A stretch of DNA of 64,000 nucleotides. Origin: Trichopria drosophilae (lineage: Eukaryota; Arthropoda; Insecta; Hymenoptera; Diapriidae). Positions 1 to 12,044 of the stretch are shown piece by piece. A program made the translations under genes and the position numbers. The stretch is from NCBI GenBank assembly GCA_030407085.1, contig CM059582.1, forward strand, positions 206,614,001 to 206,678,000, read 5' to 3'. Numbering within the stretch: the stretch's first letter is position 1; each line of letters opens with the position of its first letter. The notes under the pieces were generated by a model. It did no database searches. It saw nothing but the letters and a program-made list of their open reading frames with translations, and was not told the origin of the DNA.

Positions 1-1679
1 AATATTTCTACGTGAAAAAATCTACAAAATGTGTATTTAATAACATTTTTTCAGATTATCCATATTAACGAAAAATTAAACAAAGAAGGCAATATTAAAA
101 ATTCGAAAAAATGCTCTAAACGTTTTTTATGGTGGAATAAAAATTAAAAGATACGTCAAAAAAAGTGGCTCTTTTTACATGAAATGTATCAATATATTTG
201 CATTAATCATAAATAGTTAATTATAAGTCAATTAATAATTATTAACATTTTAAAGTAAATTCATGCTTGTAAAAATATGTGTTTAATTTATTTTTTAGAC
301 GAACTTTTAATTATTTGACTTTATAGAATTTGACATTATTTAATAGACTTTAAAAGCATTTAATATTTTATTATTATTTAATAAGCTTTAGTATAAATTT
401 TAAGTATTTAGCATTTCAAGTATAACTATGGGAAATCCACAGAACTTTTATATTTACAGCTAACATTCACTGACTCATAAAATGAAGAAAACAAATTACG
501 TTCCTAGATTTAAATGACAAAAAATCTTGAATTTTTTTGTCTGAAAAAATTGTACAGAGATTCCTCGAACAATTCTAAATAAAAAATGTATATGTCCTGA
601 GATAAAAAATAACGAATTTCAAAATTGTCAAAGTTTCACATTTTTATCTTCGAAACTATAAATTAAGAAAAAAACACACAAGGGATTTTTTTTGTTCAAA
701 ATTGTCCACAGCAATACAATTTTTTATATCATTTTTTAAATTTAATAGACGATTCGCCCATAAGTTTTTAAACAATTAAATTTTATTTTATTATCGATTA
801 ATTAGTTGATAATGTGGTATAAAAAAATCTATTTCAATTAATTTGTAAGTAAAATCTGTGTTACTAAAAGTAATACAAAAAAGGTCAGCTCCAAAAAGCA
901 AAGAAAACGTTATGGTTTTAGTGACATTTTTAACCAACGGAGCTATAATTTTATTTATTGTTTATTTATAAATTGCGAAATATTAACAAAAATCATCCTG
1001 GTAATTACGCACACAGTAAAACTATGTATGAGCATTTCAGTGTAGCTCAAAACTTACTCGACCTAACTTTGTAAATTTCTTCAAACTTATGTTTTCCTAT
1101 GCTGCAAAGTATCGTTAATCTCATAATCTTATTTACCGGAAAATTGACTCTTTTATATGGAATACAAATGAAAAAAGACACCTCATAAATTTTGGAAGTC
1201 ATTGGGAACGCCTCTTATGTAACAAGATACTTTAAAATATACCCGAGAAGACTGCATTATGCTCGTACTTGATCAGACTTCGACGCCTACTGATGTGTAA
1301 AGTCGTAAATCTTTTTTTGACTTCTATACTTCTAATATACAAAACGATATTTCTGGGATTCGTTTAATGTAAATGTTTGATCAGTTTTGCTTATTTATTT
1401 GAAAAATCACTGTGTCAATATAAATTTTAGTAAAATTAAAAGATTTTTTTTTTAATAAGAGTATATTCACGAGATAATTTTCTTTTCTATCGTTAAGAGT
1501 ACATATTTTTGAAGCGTTGAATTCTTAAATATTTGTCAGTTCTTTTGATGTAAAGGCTTTTTATTTTTCAAGGAACCCGTTGAAAATTATCCAAATTAAA
1601 AAAAGTGCATACCTTGGTAAACATAATTGAAAAGAAAGACGAATGCAGCTTAGAATTCTGCAATCAATTTCTACTTTTT
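1..1679. other. AT-rich non-coding stretch
   Basis: Strongly AT-rich sequence with stop codons in all frames. I see no exon-like open frame, no terminal inverted repeats and no tandem array. It could hold intronic or 3' parts of the LRRC49 locus, whose C-terminal exons are missing downstream on the minus strand, but I could not find a segment matching that region of the family. Confidence 0.5.
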
Positions 1680-2924
1680 TTAACCCATTAACGTCCAAGA
1701 TGATGAGTTTTTAGCTCATTTACAAAGCTCTCTAGCAAGTCGATAAAGGAAAATATCACAATTAAGTTTGGGTATGCTCTATCTATTTATGTTATGAAAA
1801 TTGCGATTCCTTGCAGCAGAAAAATAATATGGCGGATTTTTTCTAACAAAATACCGAAAAATCGGAAAATTTTTTGTTAAAATGGATAATGATGGCGATC
1901 CATTTCAAATTATGGACAAGCGTGGACAAACAAGTTGCAGTTTAAGGGAAAATTGTTGATATTGAGCTCTATTCAGTTTGTCCTATTAAAAATGGCGGAA
2001 AAGTGCGAAAATTTCTAAAAATACGTGTTTTTGTAAATATTTAATCGACATTAATCTAAATTTTTATCTTAAAATGTAAAATTTCGTGTTATTAAATATT
2101 CACGCTCACTTTTTAATATATTTGACGATGTTAATAATGGCGCCTACATTCACAAAACGACCAAGAACACTTTTTCACGTAAATTTTGCATAGAATATAC
2201 CATCTTTTTCCCGGAAATAATGTAATGTATTTCCATTATTCTACCCGCCATTTTGGATTTTAAAAATTCCTTATTATATTTCGATTCAATATAATACTAA
2301 ACATAAAGAAATGTAGTAAAATAAAGCACCGAAACATTTACCGATGAGGCATGTGAAAAATTCCATTATTTTTTTCATTTCCAGGACCACGACATTGAAT
2401 CTGCCATTACTAACATCGTCAAATATATTAAAAAGTGACTATGAATATTAAATAAACCGAAATTTTATATTTTAAGACAAAAAATTTAGTTTTATGACGA
2501 TTTATTTAAGAAATATTTTAGAAAAACACGCATTTCTAGACATTCTCACACTTTTCCGCCATTTTTAATAGGATACACTAAATGAATTGCAATCAAAAAA
2601 TTTCCCCTTAAACTGCAACTTATTTGTACACGTTTGTCCATAGTTTGGAATGGATCGCCTCCCATTATCCATTTGTAAAAAATGTTTGAAAAAAAAATGT
2701 TTCCGATTTTTTCAATACTTCTTTAGATAAAATCCGTCATATTGTTTTTCTGCGAGTAGGAAATGTAATTATTATTAATTTAAATCAATAGAACATACCC
2801 AAAAATAGTAAAGTAAGTTGGTTTCATTACGATATTTTCATTTTTCGATTTGCTAGAGTTGAAAATCAGCTAAAAGTCTACCCAAAATAGCTAAAAGAAA
2901 ATCTACAGACGTTTAGTTGTTTAG
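1680..2924. mobile_element. Hairpin (long inverted repeat) element, TTAA type, degraded
   Basis: The left end reads TTAACCCATTAACGTC. The two halves are reverse complements: for example the stretch around 1985-2045 (GGCGGAAAAGTGCGAAAA) pairs with 2505-2575 (CACACTTTTCCGCC), and 1895-1960 pairs with 2590-2665. The right end at about 2908-2924 pairs only roughly with the left terminus (reverse complement CTAAACAACTAAACGTC). No coding capacity. By its TTAA/CCC terminus it is probably kin to the hairpin elements at 20371, 42860 and 62449, but it is older, since the arms differ at many bases. Confidence 0.65.
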
Positions 2925-4859
2925 TACAAATACACTTGTCATTTTCAAAATTATAAATAGATTCACTGTATCACTGAAGGTATTTAAAAAAAACTCCCTC
3001 CCACCGCGAGCAAAAATGTTGAGCACCTCACTGCACTGATACAGTGGTTAATTCGAAACGGGAACACAACGCCATCTTGTTAATTCCTATAATATTATCA
3101 TACGAGGGACAATTTCACATAAAAGAATTCGTAAAACTTTTCGTGTGATAAAAAAATCTGCTCAGAATCATCGTCGGGTTGTTGCTGAACCTACTTTGCC
3201 TTGTAAGGTCGTTATTGTTTATATTGTTTACTCTTATTGTGTGTTTGTCCCAAACAATTTCGTAATTATATAAAAATATAATTCTCACATATAAAGAATT
3301 AGAAAATAAAATTTCTTTGCCGCTTTATCCAATTAGTCAGATTCCGATTCTTTCCACAATATTTTAGGAAATTTGCTATCAGCAATTGTTGGTATATTTT
3401 AATAATTTCAAACTTTTGTGTTTCAATCGGGCTTTAGACGCTTTTTTACGGAAAAATGAAAACACTTTTTAACCTTTAGAACCGAAAAATGCTTAGAGAC
3501 ATAAAAAAATTACATTTTTGTACTCAGTTTTTAAAAATCTAAATTACTTCTAAATGTATCTGTAAAGTTTATCGATCTCTCCTAATACGATTGTGTATAC
3601 TAACAAATTATATTCAAAATGAAAGATGCAATATGCTGAATTTTCGAAATATCTCCTGTTTTGATGTGAATTCTATTTGAAAATTACATAAAGGAGTTTT
3701 AGAACTCACTGAGAGATAAAAAACGGATGGAGGTACGGTGAAGGCAGCAGGTTGATGAAAATCCGAGAAATCTAATTATATAAATCATTGAGCTACTTTA
3801 GATGTGGATATGGATTTCGCGGTTCTCGCCACCTAGCGGTGATTTTTGCTATTACTACACTGATAAAAGTATTTTATTGATTCAAAGACGGCTTCTTAAC
3901 ATATAACAAATGAAATTGTGATATTTGGCGAAATAAATATTTATTAACTAATAATCAGCCATTTATTGAGACCCTGTAAGGAAGGCTTCTTTACTTGAAA
4001 TTTCTGTTTATTATTATTAAACTCATTGCTTTCACTACACAAAATATTTCTTAATAGCCAAAAAATACATTTATTAAAATGCTAAGAAATTATTAATTAC
4101 AAAGAATTTTTTATATGACCAACAAATTTTGATGAAAATGAATGCATTTCATTTCCGTCCATCTATTCTTTCCTCACATCAGCAAATGTATGAATATAGA
4201 AACAATCAGTTTGTCAAAAACAGAAAAACAGTCCAAACAATTATGGCAAAATTGGGGAGATTCGATGGGCCAAATCATACTACATTTTTGCTGTCCTTTC
4301 CGTTACACATTGCTCGCCATAAGGCCTTAATGTCGCATTTATATAATATTATATTATCATCGAGCAATAACGTAAATGCACCCCTTAATGTAGTCTATGT
4401 AACCTATTACTACGGACATAACCTCATAGGAAATACTATTCATCTGCACACACCAACGATAGGTTAGATGATCCTGCTCACTAATTGGTACTCATTATAT
4501 TATTTACACCATGCTAATTCTATTTTTAGGTTAAGTCCTTACATTAAATTTCAAAATTTACAGCGACTCAGAAACGTATAAAGAGGCAATGTAGCGTAGC
4601 ATTCGTACGTCTTCTCAGTTTAATACCGGCAAACTTACCATTTCTTAACCATTTCTTAGAAATGCATTTTTACATTTAGCACTTACATTTTAAAGTCCAA
4701 TAAATGTTTTGATCGCCGAAATTAATAAATCTATTTAATTGTATTAAATATATGTTCATTTCAATCAATTAAACTAGCTGAAATAAACGTTATGCTCAAA
4801 TAAATATACTTAAGAACGGTAATGATATATATTCATCAGTGTAGATGAATATTGTAAAA
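2925..4859. other. Non-coding, no recognisable feature
   Basis: AT-rich sequence. The longest open frame (4129-4467, plus) has no recognisable domain, biased composition and no splice or codon-use support, so it is not called a gene. No repeats with clear ends were seen. Confidence 0.45.
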
Positions 4860-4861
4860 TA

Positions 4862-5093
4862 CAGTACAACTTCACTTTATTGTCCTTCACTTTGTTAGCA
4901 CCTTCACATTATTAGCGGGATTCTCTTCACGAATTTAGTGCAGGTCAGGTTAGTTCTTCTTCCCTCTTTCGCAATTCCAGTGTCGTGCCTACTGTGATAA
5001 GCGATACGGATGGAATGTGCGCAAGAAACGATGCGCATTTGTCGGACAACAAAGTAAAAACCCCGAGTGGGATAATAAAGTGAAGTTTTACTG
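4862..5093. mobile_element. MITE, pogo/Tc1-mariner-like, TA target
   Basis: A 232 bp element with near-perfect terminal inverted repeats: left CAGTACAACTTCACTTTATT, right end the complement of CAGTAAAACTTCACTTTATT. TA is present directly on both sides (4860-4861 and 5094-5095). There is no intact transposase. The same family occurs at 26986-27122 (fragment) and 46299-47936 (interrupted). CAGT termini with TA target duplication are typical of pogo/Tigger-type non-autonomous elements; the superfamily is inferred from the ends alone. Confidence 0.85.
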
Positions 5094-5523
5094 TACGTTG
5101 ATAAATGCTCAGCCAAACGGAAAAACTTTTTGGAAAATGTTCTCTCTATAATGTTTTCCAAGCAATCGTGATACAAACTGATTTTATTCGATCAGATAAA
5201 ACATAAACAATGCAAAAAAACAGAAAAATAGTGCGTTTGTATGTTTTTTGACATTTTTATGAAATAATTTTCAAGAATTTTTAGAATTTCTATACTGTTT
5301 TTACTTCTTCTTGTACGCTTACAAAAATAAACCGTCTATAAATGTAACGCATGTTTGTGTAAGTCCAAGATTTTACCAGGGTCAATTTGTTATACTTATA
5401 TGAGTTAATAGAACACTCGTAGAATAATAATACATATATAACATTTTTAGACATTAGTAAAATGATAATACAATTATTATTGAATTACTTACTAAATATT
5501 CATTCAGATTAGTCAAAACTTAC

Positions 5524-5763
5524 CTGAGTTACATTCCCCCTTCGCCATTGCAAAGCTTCTTTGGCGACTACATTTCTTAAGGCTGGATCGCTGTCGAATA
5601 AAAATTGTTTGGCAGTTAATTGTTCCCCGTTTTGCTTTTGTGCTCGCTCTAAATGTAGTCGCTGCAGTAACGGCTGCAAAAGCGACTCCGGCAGTGACCA
5701 CATTACTATATCTGCTAAACCCGAGTATTCCTCGTTCGCAGCAACAATGTCTCCCTGAGTAAT
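5524..5763 (-). CDS. LRRC49: LRRC49 exon, C-terminal region (copy 1)
   Basis: An 80-codon exon opening with ITQGDIVAANEEY and ending ALQWRRGNVTQ. On the minus strand it is bounded by a CAG acceptor (5764-5766) and a GTAAGT donor (just below 5524). It follows the exon at 9425-9798 in phase, so that ...HINGIE joins ITQGDIV, matching the vertebrate order HxINGTEVTQND. The family continues beyond this point by roughly 100 residues, which I could not locate in 1-5209. The same exon in copy 2 is identical at the protein level. Confidence 0.88.
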
Positions 5764-5833
5764 CTGATACAAAATATCAAACATTTTGTTTAAACTAAAA
5801 AATTGTACTGTATTTCATGGATATTTTTGTAAC

Positions 5834-8800
5834 CCCTTCGCTGCGGAAAGATCTTTCTCACGCTCTCTGCGCAAAATGCTATTTTACCCCCTATATTGAG
5901 GGAGCAAAATAGCACATTCTCTTCCTAGGGAGCAAAATAAATACTATTTTGCTCCCTATCTCGTTTCGCTCGGCCGTCAAACTCGCACTCATCGGCAAAC
6001 ACCTATTTTGCTCCCTAGTTGCACAATCTACTATTGTCATTTAGGGTTTTTCTCTGACTGCGGCAAAAACGCAATTCATTGTCATGACATAAATTAGTCT
6101 AATGAAGTCAATAATGTATCCAATTTAAAAACTCGTCCATTTCTAGATACTCTAAGGCATACCGAATAACATGCCGTTGTCCTTTTTCAAAAACATGATG
6201 TCAAAAAAAAGATAGTTTTTAAAATATGTTGATTTTACGATTTTGTAGCTATGACACCGTACTAGGTCAATTTCTGCAGTAAAATATAATGAAATCGATT
6301 GAAACTTGCTACTCAGGGATTTTCGTGGTCGCTGATTACAGATATGATGATATTTTGAAAATTAAAAATGTCGGATTCAATATGGCCGACAAATTTTCAA
6401 AAAATCGAACCATTTTCTTTGAAACTTGTTACACTCGGGGGTTTTCGAGGTCGCTGATTATATATATGATGATATATTTTGAAAATTCAAAATGGCGGAT
6501 CCTATACCGCGTATAAATTTTTCAAAAAATTATGTTAGCCTTCTCCCATTAGCTTCGATGTACAATATCTACTTACACACTTTACTACCAGAAGGTTCGA
6601 GAAAGGTCTTTAAAGTGCACTTTTTAAAATATTTTTTGTAGTTTTCTGTTTTATATTGTTGGTTTTTAAAATAAGAACTTTAAAATTTTGAATTCTAGAA
6701 ATCAGTGTTTTGTCCCACATGTAACACGATAACTCGGGAGTACATAAAATAAATGTGAAATTTACAGATAATAAACTCTGTAAAATATCTCTAAAAACTA
6801 AAAATATAGATTTGTGGCTGAAGAATCGAAGAAGTTTTCTATCCGATTCGTAACCAGCGACCCCAAAAACCCCTTACTAACATTTTTTGGACAAATTGGA
6901 TGGATTTTCAGAAAAGTCGTCCGCTATATTGGATTCGCCATTATGAATTTTGAAAAACTAACAGCCGATTCGTAATCAAAGACCCCGAAAACCCCAGAAT
7001 AACGTGTTTCTAGCGAATTGCTGTTGATTTTTTAAAAGTCATCCGCCAATTTGAATCTGCCATTTTGAATTTATAAATCTGACATCAGATTCGTAATCAG
7101 CGACCACAAAAACCCTAAAGTAATAATTTTTAGGCAAATTAGATCGATTTTCAAAAAGGCCGTCCGCCATATTAGATCCGGCATTTTTAATTTTTCAAAT
7201 CTGTCTTCAGATTCGTAATCAGCAGCCAAAAATCTGTAAAGAACCATATCATCTGATTTTTTTAAATATTATTATTCGAGTATAAATGTGAAATTGATGT
7301 ACATTTTTTATTGGACATGGTCAACTTTGACCCCTCATATTTCCGATACGGGGCATATGCTCACTTCGAAATTTTGCAGGGATTATTGGGTCATCATATG
7401 TAACCAATTGGCATAAAAAAAGTTTAAATATTCGAGGTACGAAAAAGGGGCATTTTTTGTATGGGGCTTACAGAGGCTCTTTGTCCGCCATATTGAATCC
7501 TCCATTTTGAATTGGCGAATTCTGACTTCAGATTCGTAATCAGCGACCCCGAAAACCCCCGAGAAAAAGTATCAAGCAAAACAGTTGGAATTTAGAAAAT
7601 TTGTCGGCTATATTGAATCCGCCATTTTGAATTTTCGTAATCTGGCATTATATGCGTATTCGTGGTCCCGAAAAACCCCGGGTAAAAGTATCAAGCAAAG
7701 TAGTCGAAATTTAGACAATTTGTCCGCCATATTAAATCCGCCATTGTGAATTTTCTAAATGTAACATCAGATTTGTATTCAGCAACTTCGAAAAACCCTG
7801 AGTGTAGCAAGTTTCAAGCGAAATGATTTGAATTTAGAAAATTTGTTCGCCATATTGAATCCGCCATTTTGAATTTTCAAAATATATCGTCAGACTTGTA
7901 ATCAGCAATCTCGAAAAACCCTGAGTGTAGCAAGTTTCAAGAAAAATGGTTCCATTTTCGGAAAATTTGTAGGCCATTTTGATTTCGCCATTTTAAATTT
8001 TCAAAATCTGACATTAAATTCGTATTCGAGGTGCCGAAAATGCCCGAGAAAAAGTATCAATCAAAATTCAGATGGAATTTAGAAAATTTGTTGCCATAAT
8101 GATTCCGCCATTTTGAGTTTTCAAAATGTATCATCAAATTTGTAATCAGCAACCTCGAAAACACCGAATGTAGCAAGTTTCAAGCAAAATGGTTGTATTT
8201 TTTGAAAATTTGTCGGCCATATTGAATCCGCCATTTTAAATTTTCGAAATCTCACTTGAAATTCGTATTCGTGGTAGCGAAAACCCCCGAGAAAAAGTAT
8301 CAAGCAAAATAGTTGGAATTAAGAAAATTCTTCCGCCGTTTTAAATTTTCAAAATGTACCATCAGATTTGTAATCAGCAACCTAGAAAACCCCCGATAAA
8401 AAGTATCAAGCAAAATAGTTCTAATTTAGAAAATTTGTTCGCCATTTTGAATTTTCAAAACGTATCATCAGATTTGTATTCAGCAACCTCGAGAAACCCC
8501 AGAGTGTAACCAGATTCAAGCAAAATGGTTGGATTTTTTGAAAATTTATCAGCCATATTGAATCCGCCATTTTGAATTTGCGAAATCTGACGTTAAATTC
8601 GTATTCGAGGTTCCGAAAATTCCCGAGAAAAAGTATCGACAAAATAGTTGTAATTTGGACAATTTGTCCGCCATTTTGAATTGTCAAAATGCATCATTAG
8701 AATTTTAATCAACAACCTCGAAAAACCTTGAATGTAGCAAGTTTCAAGCAAAATGGTTCGATTTTTGGCAGATTTGTCACCCATATTGAATCCGCCATTT

Positions 8801-9272
8801 TAAATTTTGGAAATCTGACTGTAAATTTGTAATCAGTAATCTCGAAAAACCCTGAGTGTAGTAAGTTCAAGCAAAATGGTTCGATTTTTGGAAAATTTGT
8901 CGGCCATATTGAATCCGCCATTTTAATTTTCGAAATCTCACTTTAAATTCGTATTCGAGATTCCGAAAACCACAGAGCAAAAGTATCAAGCAAAATAATT
9001 GGAATTTAGAAAATGTGTAGGCCATATTGAATCCGCCATTTTAAATTTTCGAAATCTGACTTTAAATTCGCATTCGAGGTCCCGAAAACCTCCGAGAAAA
9101 AGTATCAATCAAAATAATTGGAATTTATCAAATTTGTCCGCCATATTGGATCCGCCATTTTGAATTTTCGAAATCTGACCAAAAAACCCGTATACACTTC
9201 AAGTAAAATTTAACCAAATTCTTTTTCCCGCATTTTGGGCACTTTTTATGAAATTCTTACCTCAGCGAAGGG
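5834..9272. mobile_element. Large element with CCCTTCGCTG termini holding a GCCAT-rich array (copy 1)
   Basis: The left end CCCTTCGCTGCGG and the right end (complement of CCCTTCGCTGAGG) form short inverted termini about 3.4 kb apart, within an LRRC49 intron. Flanks are GTAAC on the left and ATTAA on the right, so no clean target duplication is visible. Near the left end (5870-6030) the motif CTATTTTGCTCCCTA occurs several times in both orientations. Most of the interior (about 6280-9185) is the 115-125 bp repeat array listed separately. No transposase frame was seen. It may be a non-autonomous DNA transposon that captured or amplified the array. Confidence 0.6.
6280..9185. repeat. Satellite-like array, ~115-125 bp degenerate unit with CCGCCATNTT motifs (copy 1)
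   Basis: About 20 degenerate units. Each holds, in order: TTTGTCCGCCATATTGAATC, CCGCCATTTTGAATTTTC, AAATCTGAC, a form of TTCGTAATCAGCGACC, CCGAAAACCCC, and AAGTATCAAGCAAAATAG. Successive CCGCCAT landmarks near 7610, 7724, 7848, 7972, 8093 and 8215 are 114-124 bp apart. The left few hundred bases (6280-6530) carry the unit in the opposite orientation. Short open frames reading like KMADSIWPTNF are by-products of the repeat, not genes. Kin arrays lie at 40050-42290 and 50040-50790. Confidence 0.9.
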
Positions 9273-9424
9273 ATTAAACAAAGAAAGTAATTGGAAATTT
9301 CACTACGAAAGGAGTAAACATCAAATGACTTCGCATAAATACAAACCAAAACGTTTTTTCCTATTTTTTGGACAATAAATTGAAATTCTACCACATATAA
9401 AATAAATATAATTTAAAAACTCAC

Positions 9425-9798
9425 CTCAATGCCGTTGATGTGTTTCAGACCCCAATGCGCCAATCGAAAAACCGCATAAGTCTTCCAATTCTTCAATACT
9501 ATAGGATTGCCCTCTGCGTCAATTTGCATGCTACTCAGTCCCTGCACTTCGGCCAAAGCATTCAACTGACCCAAATGACCAATGTTCGTCTCTTTAAAAA
9601 TGAAGTGTTCTGCATTTGGAAATCTTTGCTTCAATTTGTTCAAAACCGTTGCAATACCATTGAATTGGACATAATGAAACTTCACCACATTCACCTCGCT
9701 TGCTTTCGAGGAATTCCATGGCTTATCTATAAAACGTAGCGCACCTTGCCCATACACATTAAGACATCGACCAGCAATTTCCACTAAATAATCACCTC
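9425..9798 (-). CDS. LRRC49: LRRC49 exon, TPGC-type C-terminal domain (copy 1)
   Basis: A 374 bp exon encoding GGDYLVEIAGRCLNVYGQGA through HINGIE. It matches the vertebrate LRRC49 block YLVEVDGHSLSLYGSGALES and the later NALAQLR...QGNPVVNF segment, here NALAEVQ...EGNPIVLKNW. The acceptor TAG ends at 9799 and the GTGAGT donor starts at 9424; phases fit both neighbours (EQ-G|GD upstream, GIE|ITQ downstream). Confidence 0.9.
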
Positions 9799-9856
9799 CT
9801 AAATTCAAAATAAAATCATTACAATATTTAATTAAGGTTTAAACAATAGAATTCAC

Positions 9857-11076
9857 CTTGTTCTCTTTCCTTCGGTGGAATCGGTGGTGGTGGTGGGCTT
9901 GACGGTGGAGGTGCTTTATGTTTCGCTCTTGCCGTTGCAGCTCGATTGTTTCTATAATGAATAATTTTCTTAACTTGTGCGCTTTTAGTTCTGTTCCTGT
10001 CATCCCCATCAGATTTCTCTGTGACAAGTTTAGACGAACTGCTAGAGTCGCTTAAAATTGATTTGCAACTATCGAGGCTGCTTCCTTTAGAACTCGACGA
10101 ATCCAATTTATTGCAACGATTAACAATCGACCTCAATTGAGTGTCGACTTCCTGGTTGTAAATTGTTCTCAGATTCTTCGCTAAATATTCCTTCGTTCGT
10201 ATTTGATCAGGAATTGCTGATTCTATCGTTTTATTTTCCTGATCTTTTATCGATGAGAGTCTGAGAGCTCCGATTGAATCGTTCAACTTTTTGGTAAATC
10301 CGTTAGCATCGAAGTCAGACGATCCCCAACTCGACTTGATCAAATGACTCCGTAATCCACTTTTTAAACTCTCGTGACTTTCAGAACTTTCCAGTTCGCT
10401 ATCAGATAATTCTGTGCCGTTTTGAGAAGATAAATTAGTTTTAGTCATTTTTGAACTTTCGTTTAATTTATTATTCGTCAAGTTATTAATGATAGGAAGT
10501 AAAATTGGCGGCAGTTTAAATTCTAATGCACTGACAGTATTCGATCGTTCAAGTTTAAACATGTTGTCGCTGGAATTACTCCTTTTTTTAAAATGTATCT
10601 TTTTAGCTTCGATATTTTCGTTTATGGATGTCAAACTTCCGAAAACTTTTGCTTTCGATTTGTCTAAGGTTTTTTGCTTTGCGAGTTCTGCAGATGACGA
10701 TTGAAACTGAAAGCCACGAATCTGCTCGCTTTTTAAAGTATTCGTTTTGGTTGCGTTACTACTAAAACATTTTGTCTGCGACCTTATAAGTTCCCAGTTT
10801 GTTCGAGCATTCGAAATGACTTCTTCTCTGCGTACGTTAACGCAAACTTGGGTACTGAGATCGAGAAATGCAGAATTCGATTGTTCTTTCGTGTGTCGCC
10901 AAGCCATCGCAGCTCTCCGCACCTGTTCGTTTACTTGAACCGTTGAAAGGATTTGAAGATTTGGGAGGTAAGAGACAAGAAAGGAAACGCACTCTGGCGT
11001 AAGGGTCACTGGATTTCCATCGATTGTTACTTCTCTAATCTGTTGCGCTCTTGCTAAGCTTCCCATATCTTCAATT
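9857..11076 (-). CDS. LRRC49: LRRC49 exon, LRR cap plus long Ser/Lys-rich linker (copy 1)
   Basis: A 1220 bp exon. It begins with the end of the leucine-rich domain (REVTIDGNPVTLTPECVSFL, the capping repeat), followed by about 330 residues of low-complexity, serine-, lysine- and asparagine-rich sequence and a proline run (PPPSSPPPPPIPP) near the end. Vertebrate LRRC49 has a shorter linker here. The CAG acceptor is at 11077-11079 and the donor GTGAAT follows CAAG at 9857. Confidence 0.88.
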
Positions 11077-11129
11077 CTGATGACGTAAGAAATGGTAAGA
11101 GGGAATAGATTACAAAATTATGTACTTAC

Positions 11130-11750
11130 CGTTGAATGTCATTGTTGCTGAGAAACAATTTTTGTAACTCTAGAGTGTTGGCGAAACCGACAAGTTTTTT
11201 AATTCGATTCCGTCTCAAATTTAATTCTTTTAACGAAGGTAACGGAAAGTCGCTGTAACCAATCGTTTTAATGTTGTTACTGGCTAAATTGAGAACCTTG
11301 AGCGCTCCAAGATTCTCAAGGCCGGAAATTTGCACAATTTGATTTCCATGAAGATCTAGAACTTCTAGTTTCGATAATCTTTTGAGACCTTCGATTTTTT
11401 TTATTCGGTTTTTACCAAATAGTAAAACCCGAAGATTTTCAAGGGGGTCCAAGTGACAGATCTTTTCGATTTGATTGTCATAAAGATCCAAGAAGACTAA
11501 TTTAGTCAAGTGGATAAAATGATCTGGTTCGATCTTGGAAATCAAATTGTGTTGGAGCGACATCAGGCGCAAATTTGGCTCGTCGACAATGCTGGGAAAT
11601 GTTGTCAGGCTTCTTCGATCAAGGCAGATTCTATCCGGATGTTTGTCACGTTCCGCTGGTGTTCTGGTGGCCACCATTGTTCGACTCTCTTGATGTTGTC
11701 TAAACGCAATCGTTTCTTTACCTCCATTGTCGACATTGAATCTCGTTGAA
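11130..11750 (-). CDS. LRRC49: LRRC49 exon, leucine-rich repeats (copy 1)
   Basis: A 621 bp exon identical in protein to copy 2 (19719-20339). It encodes seven SDS22-like repeats of about 22 residues (LxxLxLxxNxIxxI), e.g. KLVFLDLYDNQIEKI and KLEVLDLHGNQIVQI. Its acceptor CAG (11751-11753) needs an upstream exon ending in phase 2, but in copy 1 only the truncated hairpin element and the C15A array lie upstream: the 5' exon is not repeated. If the duplication is real, this copy lacks its own start. Confidence 0.9.
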
Positions 11751-12044
11751 CTGGAAATATTGTCATTAATATTTACTTTTATTAACCCATTAAAAGTAGG
11801 ACACTTTTGTCACTTAAATTTCAATCAAAAAGTTCAAATTGAAATGTACGTGTCTTACTATTTTCGGGGTCGCTCTTTTCAGTGCCGTTGTCAAAATTGA
11901 ACTATCTTAATTAGATAATTAAATATGGCGATTTAAATGTCAAAATAACGCGAAAAATCGAGTCTTCTTTTTTATAAAACATTTTTTTCTCATCGAATGA
12001 ATATTTGTCGTCAGAAAATTCCTTCATTAAATGTGGACCCAATA

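Noticed and set aside
4129..4467. 112-codon open frame on plus
   Set aside because: No recognisable domain, an overlapping frame of similar quality, and AT-rich composition like its surroundings.
8121..8921. Chain of minus-strand frames reading KMADSIWPTNFPKIEPFCLK
   Set aside because: By-product of the ~120 bp array: every unit yields the same peptide with frameshifts between units, and orientation flips along the array. No splice or domain support.
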